Below, piece after piece: positions 54,637 to 60,705 of a stretch of 60,705 nt of DNA. The notes under the pieces are model-generated. The model had not been told where the DNA came from and ran no database searches. It saw only the letters and a program-made list of their open reading frames with translations. The translations under genes and the position numbers were made by a program. The stretch is from assembly GCA_964583605.1 (NCBI GenBank), contig CAZOWL010000012.1:1-60705 (forward strand). The letters run 5' to 3'. Origin of the DNA: CAZOWL01 sp964583605. Its GTDB lineage: Bacteria > Pseudomonadota > Gammaproteobacteria > Chromatiales > Chromatiaceae. Positions within the stretch are counted from its first letter, which is position 1; every line of letters starts with the position of its first letter.

Positions 54637-55308
54637 TCAATCGAGGTAACGCCTCACCTCGATGACCCGCCCCAGCACCTGCAGCTCGGCAGCGTCCGGG
54701 GTCATCACGGGATAGTCCGGGTTCTCCGGATGGAGCTCGATGCAATCGCCGCGGCGGCGCAGACGCTTGATCGTCGCCTCCTCGCCGACCAGCGCAACGA
54801 CGATGGCGCCATCATCGGCATTTGGCTGGCGGCGCACGATGACGATATCACCTGGTAGAATCCCGGCATCGCGCATGCTCTCGCCGCGCACCCGCAGGCC
54901 AAACAGCTCGTCATCGGCGTCGGCGCGGTCTGACTGGACCACCAGATAGCCCTCTAGGTCCTCGACCGCCAATGCGAAGGCCCCAGCCGCAACACGGCCC
55001 AGCAATGGGACCACCAGTGGCGGCCAAGCCGGACCGGTCTCTTGGCCGCTGTTTTGGGACAAACTGTTTCGGGACAGGCCACCCACGCCTGCGAGTCGAT
55101 AGCCACGCGATTTGCCCGGATCCTTAGCGAGCCGCCCTGCCCTCACCAGCGCCTCGAGATGCCCCCGCGCGCTCTGTACCGAACGGAATCCGAATGCCTG
55201 CTGGACCTCCCGCACCGTTGGCGGCTGACCGGCCAACAGTCGCTCACGCACGAACCGGAAGATTCGTTCACGTGTCTGTCCTGGCGGCGCTCGCCCCACG
55301 TGTGTCAC
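54637..55308 (-). CDS. lexA: LexA-family SOS repressor
   Basis: This 223-residue repressor starts MTHVGRAPPGQTRERIF. A winged helix-turn-helix (TVREVQQAFGFRSVQSARGHLEALV) binds DNA. The S24 peptidase domain has the autocleavage site Ala108-Gly109 in RVAAGAF, catalytic Ser144 (GESMRDAGI) and Lys181 (EEATIKRL). It heads the operon lexA-imuA-imuB-dnaE2. In this arrangement the repressor is often a second, cassette-linked LexA (LexA2). Its helix 3 differs from the E. coli form, so its operator may differ from the CTGT-N8-ACAG box. Confidence 0.95.
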   Translation of the reverse strand: MTHVGRAPPGQTRERIFRFVRERLLAGQPPTVREVQQAFGFRSVQSARGHLEALVRAGRLAKDPGKSRGYRLAGVGGLSRNSLSQNSGQETGPAWPPLVVPLLGRVAAGAFALAVEDLEGYLVVQSDRADADDELFGLRVRGESMRDAGILPGDIVIVRRQPNADDGAIVVALVGEEATIKRLRRRGDCIELHPENPDYPVMTPDAAELQVLGRVIEVRRYLD

Positions 55309-55450
55309 CCGGAATCCGAGCTATTGCTCTAGCAAGGGACCTGACCGCCTGCTGCTCCGCCGCCGATGGATCGATGTAAGACCATGACTGAGCTAAAAAT
55401 ATCGACTCTCATTAAGGACTCTCTGGATCGCTCACCTAACCCGAAGCAGA

Positions 55451-55470
55451 GTATATAGTATACATTTGTA
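55451..55470. promoter_or_regulatory. Candidate LexA operator/promoter region
   Basis: Two overlapping palindromes, GTATA-TAG-TATAC (55451-55463) and TACA-TT-TGTA (55461-55470), lie in an AT-rich stretch 143-162 bases upstream of lexA. No E. coli-type SOS box is seen. The site could be an operator for this cassette-linked LexA; the assignment is inference. Confidence 0.35.
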
Positions 55471-55553
55471 CATTTTCCAGAGGCAGAACGGTTCTCGCCT
55501 GCTCGATTTGGCAGATCAAGCCGTGTCAGGTAATAATCCTGAGGATTGTTGCG

Positions 55554-55680
55554 CTAACGATCATGGGGCGAGCCGAGCCACCCCGGACCATGACATGTCG
55601 CCTCGCCCCTGATCGTTCCCTCACCCCATCCTTCTCCCAGAGGGCGAGGGAGCGAACGTGCTGCGCGGACTTCATGGTAA
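55554..55680 (-). repeat. Interspersed palindromic repeat, copy F
   Basis: This reverse-oriented full copy starts CTAACGATCATGGGGCGAGC and ends GCGCGGACTTCATGGTAA. It lies in the 443-base gap between lexA and the acyltransferase gene, 71 bases before the latter's start, so it may affect its 5' leader. Confidence 0.85.
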
Positions 55681-55751
55681 CGAGGCGTTGATCGACGGCC
55701 AGCCCTGTCAGCGCCATATTGTTGTGATACCTCTTCAGCTCCACCTCTATC

Positions 55752-56522
55752 ATGGCTCAGCCCATCGATTCTGACCAAAAGGTCCCGGTCAACCTCTCGA
55801 TCCGGCTGCGCAGCCTTTTATTCTTCGCTCTCTACAACCTGATCGGCATCGGCCACAGCCTCCTCTGTATCGCAGCCGCCCCGTTCCAGAGCTTCGAACA
55901 GCGCTACCGCTTCGTGAATCTCTGGACGCACGCGACCATGTGGATCCTGCGCAGATTGAATCACGTGCACATCGAGGTGGAGGGTCTAGAGAATATTCCT
56001 GCCGGCCGATCCGTGGTGGTCATGCCCAACCATCAGAGCCAATGGGAGACCTTTTACCTGCAGCTGCTGATCTCGCCACAGGCGACCATCTTGAAACGGG
56101 AGCTGCTCTGGGTGCCTTTTTTCGGCTGGGGGCTGGCGCTTTTGCGACCGATTGCGATCGACCGCGCCCACGGCGCCCAGGCACTGAAGACGATCCTACG
56201 AATCGGCAAGCGGCGGCTGGATGACGGCATCAGCGTCGTCGTCTACCCGGAAGGCACGCGTCAGCCGCCGGGCACGATCGGTTCGTTCAGCTCGGGCGGA
56301 GCCATGCTTGCGTGCCGCACGGGAGTCGATGTGCTGCCAATCGTCCATAACAGCGGTGATTGTTGGCCAGGGCGCTCTCTGCTCCGGCTACCCGGCAAGA
56401 TCCGCATGGTGATCGGCGAGCCGATCCCCGTCGAGGGAAAGACCCCACGTCAGGTCACCGACGAGGTCGAGTCCTGGATTCGTAGGCACTACCCAGGGAC
56501 CTTGGTCGAGCCAACCAGCTGA
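55752..56522 (+). CDS. 1-acyl-sn-glycerol-3-phosphate acyltransferase-like protein (PlsC family)
   Basis: This 256-residue membrane-associated acyltransferase of the LPLAT family transfers a fatty acyl chain in phospholipid synthesis. The first catalytic motif reads NHQSQWE, that is HX4E in place of the usual HX4D. The second motif is PEGTRQPPG, a variant of EGTR. A hydrophobic N-terminal segment (about 18-45) anchors it. It is monocistronic, divergent from lexA and convergent with dxs. The ribosome binding site is weak. Most PlsC proteins carry HX4D, so the acyl acceptor may differ. Confidence 0.88.
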   Translation: MAQPIDSDQKVPVNLSIRLRSLLFFALYNLIGIGHSLLCIAAAPFQSFEQRYRFVNLWTHATMWILRRLNHVHIEVEGLENIPAGRSVVVMPNHQSQWETFYLQLLISPQATILKRELLWVPFFGWGLALLRPIAIDRAHGAQALKTILRIGKRRLDDGISVVVYPEGTRQPPGTIGSFSSGGAMLACRTGVDVLPIVHNSGDCWPGRSLLRLPGKIRMVIGEPIPVEGKTPRQVTDEVESWIRRHYPGTLVEPTS

Positions 56523-56752
56523 GCTGACCGACCGCACCGCGCGCTTTTCGGCCGCAGTGCGACACCACATTCTCCGCCTTCGTCTCTTACCCGGTCTTTC
56601 AAGCGCGGCCTACAGCGCCCATGAGCGGCGAGGCGCGCCGCCAACCCCGCCGGGCCGGCAGTGAGCGTCTGAGGGGCCTTCGGGGGGAGGCTGCGATCCA
56701 CGCGCCCCTCTCATCGGCCGACCTCAACAGGGCCTGCGCGCACTGGACGAGA

Positions 56753-58678
56753 TCACAGCCGGCCCGCACGCTGGGTCGGTACGCGCCCGGCCTGGTGCGG
56801 CCGCGCGTCGTTAATTGCCGCCAGGATCCCGGCCGCATCGAGCCCGCACATCGCCCGCTGCTCCGCTTGGGTTGCGTGCTCGATGTAGCGATCCGGCAGC
56901 CCGAGATTGAGCAAACGGACCGGCATGCCGTGCGCAGCGAGCAGCTCCGCTACTGCCGAGCCAGCACCGCCGGCTATGGCGTTCTCCTCGATCGTGACGA
57001 GCAGATCATGGCCCGCGGCGACCTCGAGCACCAGGGCCTCGTCAAGCGGCTTGATGAAGCGCATGTTGACGACGGTGGCATCAAGCGTCTCGCCGACCTC
57101 CTCGGCCGCCGCAAGCACATTGCCGAAGGCCAGCAGGGCGATCCCGTGGCCGCGGCGGCGCTGCTCGGCTTCGCCGATCCGTATTGGCTCGGCATAGGGA
57201 TCGACGGCGACGCCAGGGCCCTTGCCCCGTGGATATCGGACGATCGCCGGCCCGCTGTGATGATAGGCGCTGTAGAGCAGGCGACGGCACTCGTTCTCGT
57301 CGGCCGGCGCCATGATCAAGAGATTGGGGATCGGCCGGCCATAGCTCAGGTCGAAGCTGCCGGCGTGCGTCGGCCCATCCTCACCCACCGGCCCGGCGCG
57401 ATCGACGGCGAAGGTGACATCGAGATCCTGTAGGCAGACATCGTGGATCAGCTGGTCGTAGGCCCGTTGAAGGAAGGTCGAATAGATGGCCACGACAGGC
57501 TTCAGCCCCTCACACGCGAGGCCCGCCGCAAGGGTCACGGCGTGCTGTTCGGCAATGCCGACGTCGAAGAAGCGGTCGGGAAAGCAGGCGGCGAATCGGG
57601 TCATCCCCGATCCCTCGCACATCGCCGGCGTGATGGCTATGAGGCGCTCGTCCTTCTCGCCCGCCTCGCACAGCCAATCGCCGAAGACGCTGGTGTAGGT
57701 CGGCCCGCCGCCCTTGGCATAGGGCTTACCCGTCTTGCGATCGAACGGGGCCACGCCATGATAGGTGACAGGCTGACCCTCGGCCGGCTCGTAACCCTTG
57801 CCTTTCTGGGTGACGACGTGCAGCAGCCTGGGGCCCGGCATCGTGCGCATGTTGCGTAGCGTACCGACCAGGGCACCGATATCGTGACCATCGATCGGGC
57901 CGATGTAGTTGAAGCCGAGCTCCTCGAACAGTGTGCTCGGCATCACCATGCCCTTCATATGCTCTTCCCAGCGCCCCACCAAGTGACGGATGTGAGGGAG
58001 GCCGCGGAGGGCCGTCTTACTGCCCTCGCGCATGCTCGTATAGAGCTTTCCTGAGAGCAGGCGCGCCAGATGCTTACTGATGGCACCAACCGGCGGCGAG
58101 ATTGACATCTCGTTGTCGTTCAGAATCACCATCAGATCGACGTCCAGCGCCCCAGCATGATTCAGCGCCTCGAACGCAAGGCCCGCACCAAGCGCGCCAT
58201 CGCCGATCACAGCCACCACCTGGCGGCGCTCGCCCTTGCGGGCAGCAGCCAGAGCCATGCCCATCGCCGCGCTGATCGAGGTGCTCGAGTGACCGACGCC
58301 AAGCGTGTCATAGGGGCTTTCGCTGCGCTTCGGGAACCCTGAGATACCCCCCTTCTGGCGCAGCGTCAGCATGCGCTGCCTTCGTCCCGTCAGGATCTTG
58401 TGCGGATAGGCCTGGTGCCCGACGTCCCAGACGATGCGATCATTCGGCGTGTTGAAGACGTAGTGCAGCGCGATCGTCAGCTCGACGACCCCGAGTCCGG
58501 CCGCAAAGTGCCCGCCGGTCCGCGAGACGCAGTCAATCAGATAGGTCCGCAGCTCATGGGCCAAGTTGGGTAAATCGTCCTCAGCGAGCAGGCGGAGGTC
58601 CGCGGGCAGATCGACGGCACTGAGCAACGGGAAGCGAAGCGGGGCCAAAGCGGTATTGGAGAGGGGTTGGTCAGGCAT
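56753..58678 (-). CDS. dxs: 1-deoxy-D-xylulose-5-phosphate synthase
   Basis: This 641-residue thiamine-diphosphate enzyme condenses pyruvate and glyceraldehyde 3-phosphate, the first step of the MEP isoprenoid pathway that also supplies carotenoids and the phytyl chain of bacteriochlorophyll. Visible features are the N-terminal HFAAGLGVVEL and DVGHQAYPHKILTGR, the thiamine-binding GDGALGAGLAFEALNHAG...NDNEMSIS, and the transketolase C-terminal domains (VGIAEQHAVTLAAGLA, YPRGKGPG). Length and start fit the family. It stands alone between PlsC and cbbR. Confidence 0.97.
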   Translation of the reverse strand: MPDQPLSNTALAPLRFPLLSAVDLPADLRLLAEDDLPNLAHELRTYLIDCVSRTGGHFAAGLGVVELTIALHYVFNTPNDRIVWDVGHQAYPHKILTGRRQRMLTLRQKGGISGFPKRSESPYDTLGVGHSSTSISAAMGMALAAARKGERRQVVAVIGDGALGAGLAFEALNHAGALDVDLMVILNDNEMSISPPVGAISKHLARLLSGKLYTSMREGSKTALRGLPHIRHLVGRWEEHMKGMVMPSTLFEELGFNYIGPIDGHDIGALVGTLRNMRTMPGPRLLHVVTQKGKGYEPAEGQPVTYHGVAPFDRKTGKPYAKGGGPTYTSVFGDWLCEAGEKDERLIAITPAMCEGSGMTRFAACFPDRFFDVGIAEQHAVTLAAGLACEGLKPVVAIYSTFLQRAYDQLIHDVCLQDLDVTFAVDRAGPVGEDGPTHAGSFDLSYGRPIPNLLIMAPADENECRRLLYSAYHHSGPAIVRYPRGKGPGVAVDPYAEPIRIGEAEQRRRGHGIALLAFGNVLAAAEEVGETLDATVVNMRFIKPLDEALVLEVAAGHDLLVTIEENAIAGGAGSAVAELLAAHGMPVRLLNLGLPDRYIEHATQAEQRAMCGLDAAGILAAINDARPHQAGRVPTQRAGRL

Positions 58679-58826
58679 GCGGGATGTCTTATTTTGGGTA
58701 GCGCGACAACGATCGCTTAGTGTAGCCCAAGCGATCGCGTCTCGGGTCGCCTTCGCAACCGTTGGACGATCCCGAGCTCGAACGGTTTGACTCGTGCCCC
58801 GGGTCGCCGCGCTGTGATGCCTTCGA

Positions 58827-59777
58827 TCACATCGGCGAAGTCCGACCGGGCAACGCCGGTAACGGGGCCAGGCTCGCGAGCGACTGTGCCTCCGTAAGGA
58901 TCATGTCGCGAAAGGCATGAGCCGCCGGAGAGAGACGTTTCCCTCGGCGATAGACGAGGAACCAGTGCCGGAGCAGCGGAAAGCCCTCTACGTCGAGGAT
59001 CACTAAGCGACCGGTCTCGACCTCGAGCTCGATCGTGTGCAGCGACACGACACTCAGGCCAAGCCCCGAGCGCACGGCCTGCTTGACGGCCTCGTTACGC
59101 GTCATTTGCATCCCCTGGCGCGCCTGTATCCCGTGCTCGGCGAAGTGCCGCTCCAGGGCCTGGCGCGTACCCGACCCGGGCTCGCGCATGATGAAGACCT
59201 CATCAGCCAGCGCCGCAAGCGGGATGCGGCTGGCTGCGGCGAGCGGATGGTCGGCGGGCGCCACGATTACCAACGGGTTATCCAAAAAGACCTCCGCCTC
59301 GACGTCGACCTCCTCCGGCGGCTGTCCCATCAAGACAAGGTCCACGCTGTTCACGTCCAGCAGCCGGACCAAGCGCTCGCGATTCGCGATATCGAGCTCG
59401 AGCTGGATCCCGGGGTAGCGCAGGTGGAAGTGAGCCAGAAGGCGCGGTGCGAAATAGTTGACCGTGCTCGCCACGGCGATTGACAGTCGCCCGGTCCCGA
59501 CCCCTTTGATCGACGCGATGACCTCCTCGAGATCTCGCAAGGTCTGGCTGATGCAGCGACTATACTCGAACACCTCGCGTCCGGCCTCGGTCAGACTCAC
59601 GGTCTTGCCGAGCCGCTCGAACAGCGGCAGGCCAATCTCCTCTTCGAGCTGACGCACCTGCATCGAGACCGCCGGCTGGCTCAGGTGCAGCTCCTCGGCC
59701 GCCCGCGTGTAGCTCAGGCGACGCGCCACCGTCTCGAAGACCCGCAGCTGGCGGAGCGAAAAGTTCACCGCAGCCAT
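58827..59777 (-). CDS. cbbR: CbbR, LysR-type regulator of CO2 fixation genes
   Basis: This 316-residue regulator, from the start MAAVNFSLRQLRVFETVARR, has the N-terminal helix-turn-helix (SYTRAAEELHLSQPAVSMQV) and the CbbR-type effector domain (FIMREPGSGTRQALERHF). CbbR activates RuBisCO operons in response to metabolites such as ribulose 1,5-bisphosphate, ATP or NADPH. It is divergent from cbbL, the standard arrangement, with 474 bases between the starts. The frame extends upstream into repeat copy G, but those codons are repeat sequence and not CbbR. Confidence 0.93.
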   Translation of the reverse strand: MAAVNFSLRQLRVFETVARRLSYTRAAEELHLSQPAVSMQVRQLEEEIGLPLFERLGKTVSLTEAGREVFEYSRCISQTLRDLEEVIASIKGVGTGRLSIAVASTVNYFAPRLLAHFHLRYPGIQLELDIANRERLVRLLDVNSVDLVLMGQPPEEVDVEAEVFLDNPLVIVAPADHPLAAASRIPLAALADEVFIMREPGSGTRQALERHFAEHGIQARQGMQMTRNEAVKQAVRSGLGLSVVSLHTIELEVETGRLVILDVEGFPLLRHWFLVYRRGKRLSPAAHAFRDMILTEAQSLASLAPLPALPGRTSPM

Positions 59778-59856
59778 CCCGCGCAGTCCAGGCGTGCCGA
59801 CCCACCGCTTGGCGCCTCGACAACGCAACCGACCTGCAGCCTCTCCACGAGCCCGC

Positions 59857-59983
59857 TTACAATGAAATCCGCGCAGCACGCTCGCTCCCTCGCCCTCGGG
59901 GAGAGGGATGGGGTGAGGGAACGATCAGGGGCGAGGCGACATGTCATGGTCCGGGGTGGCTCGGCTCGCCCCATGATCGTTAG
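59857..59983 (+). repeat. Interspersed palindromic repeat, copy G
   Basis: This full copy starts TTACAATGAAATCCGCGCAG and ends CCCCATGATCGTTAG. It lies inside the cbbR-cbbL intergenic region, 80 bases upstream of the cbbR start and 18 bases from the palindrome at 60001. Confidence 0.85.
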
Positions 59984-60000
59984 CCCCGAGCCCGCAAAAC

Positions 60001-60018
60001 CATAAGCACAAGCTTATG
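60001..60018. promoter_or_regulatory. Candidate CbbR binding site
   Basis: CATAAGC-ACAA-GCTTATG is a perfect palindrome with 7-bp arms. It fits the CbbR half-site pattern TNA-N7/8-TNA (TAA-N8-TTA), and further TTA/TAA elements follow at 60033-60050. Position upstream of the cbbL -10 element supports an activator site. Confidence 0.6.
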
Positions 60019-60061
60019 TTCTCGATCAGAATTACTGAATAACATTTATACTATTGGGGCT

Positions 60062-60067
60062 TATAAT
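60062..60067 (+). promoter_or_regulatory. Candidate cbbL -10 element
   Basis: A perfect TATAAT lies 184 bases before the cbbL start. No good -35 hexamer is present at 16-18 bases upstream, as expected for an activator-dependent promoter. This predicts a long 5' leader of about 175 bases. Confidence 0.5.
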
Positions 60068-60251
60068 GGCGTCAGGTTTCGTCGTGACCAACCCGGAACG
60101 ACGGGGACCCGAGGCACGGATTGCTTGGTGGCGCTGCAGCTGGCCCTGTGATCAACGCAGCGGATCCAGGCCACGGGAGGCGGCCGTCGAGGGCGGGTAT
60201 CGCAAGCTCGAATCCTATTTTTCACCCTTCGCACACTGAGGACATTTGCCA

Positions 60252-60705
60252 ATGGCCAAGACCTACAACGCGGGCGTCAAAGAGTACCGCGAGACTTACT
60301 GGATGCCGAATTACACCCCGAAGGACACCGATATCCTCGCCTGCTTTAAGATCACCCCGCAGCCCGGTGTGCCGCGCGAGGAGGCTGCTGCGGCGGTTGC
60401 GGCCGAATCCTCGACAGGTACCTGGACAACGGTCTGGACCGACCTCCTCACCGATCTCGATCACTACAAAGGCCGGGCCTACTCGATCGAGGATGTCCCG
60501 GGCGACGACGAGCGCTTCTACGCCTTCATCGCCTACCCGATCGACCTCTTCGAGGAAGGCTCGGTCGTCAATGTCTTCACCTCACTGGTCGGCAACGTCT
60601 TCGGCTTCAAGGCCGTGCGCACGCTACGCCTGGAGGATGTGCGCTTCCCGATCGCCTACGTCATGACCTGCAACGGCCCGCCGCACGGCATCCAGGTCGA
60701 GCGCG
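60252..60705 (+). CDS. cbbL: RuBisCO form I large subunit CbbL (5' part, truncated by window end)
   Basis: The first 151 codons of the large subunit of ribulose-1,5-bisphosphate carboxylase are present and the gene continues beyond 60705. The N-terminus MAKTYNAGVKEYRETYWMPN, then YTPKDTDILACFKITPQ, is characteristic of form IA proteins of Chromatiales. Recognisable stretches include AAAVAAESSTGTWTTVWTD, GRAYSIEDVPGDDERFYAFI and GSVVNVFTSLVGNVFGFKA. The ATG at 60252 has GAGGA about 9 bases upstream. It is divergent from cbbR. The small subunit gene would be expected just downstream, outside the window. Confidence 0.98.
   Translation, partial: MAKTYNAGVKEYRETYWMPNYTPKDTDILACFKITPQPGVPREEAAAAVAAESSTGTWTTVWTDLLTDLDHYKGRAYSIEDVPGDDERFYAFIAYPIDLFEEGSVVNVFTSLVGNVFGFKAVRTLRLEDVRFPIAYVMTCNGPPHGIQVER

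Overview
The window is GC-rich DNA from what looks like a purple sulfur bacterium (Gammaproteobacteria, Chromatiales). The main support is the start of a form I RuBisCO large-subunit gene (cbbL) with a divergent cbbR at the right edge, a probable dsrS, and many genes of gammaproteobacterial type. No photosynthesis gene lies in the window, so the phototrophic assignment is inference.

Left part (1-6.8 kb): a Uma2-type nuclease, a dehydrogenase remnant, a HAD-IIA phosphatase, an AT-rich non-coding stretch, an orphan sigma-54 response regulator and moaA (molybdenum cofactor synthesis). Next comes an approximately 14-kb operon read right to left (20434 to 7766), followed by a LysR gene. Its order is MIP18/DUF59 protein, narG, narH, narJ, a narI fused to a di-haem cytochrome c, a TDT/SLAC1-type anion channel, a second molybdopterin oxidoreductase and a PuuD-like membrane protein. 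The first five genes overlap or nearly touch. The four haem-b histidines of NarI keep the E. coli spacing, and an added sixth membrane helix should put the cytochrome domains in the periplasm. This suits an enzyme that exchanges electrons with periplasmic cytochrome c, as a nitrite oxidoreductase would. Phototrophic nitrite oxidation is therefore a serious hypothesis, although dissimilatory nitrate reduction cannot be excluded from sequence alone.

Middle part (21-38.8 kb): a YaiI-family protein, an RND efflux pump with its adaptor, and a DUF938 methyltransferase with a small unknown protein. Then come two divergent operons. Leftward is moxR-vwa-dsrS. Rightward is an unknown membrane protein, an Att/Ybb-type ABC exporter, an AttH-like lipocalin and a di-haem cytochrome c lipoprotein of the peroxidase/MauG type.

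Right part (38.9-60.7 kb): a large unknown single-span protein divergent from an exopolysaccharide operon (Wza-like, Wzc-like tyrosine kinase, J-domain/NTF2-like fusion, TPR protein, FecR-like secreted protein, GT2). An SOS mutasome follows (lexA-imuA-imuB-dnaE2), then an acyltransferase, dxs, cbbR and the partial cbbL.

Seven copies, plus one partial copy, of an approximately 125-bp interspersed palindromic repeat lie between genes in both orientations. They produce spurious translated frames, which I have left out.
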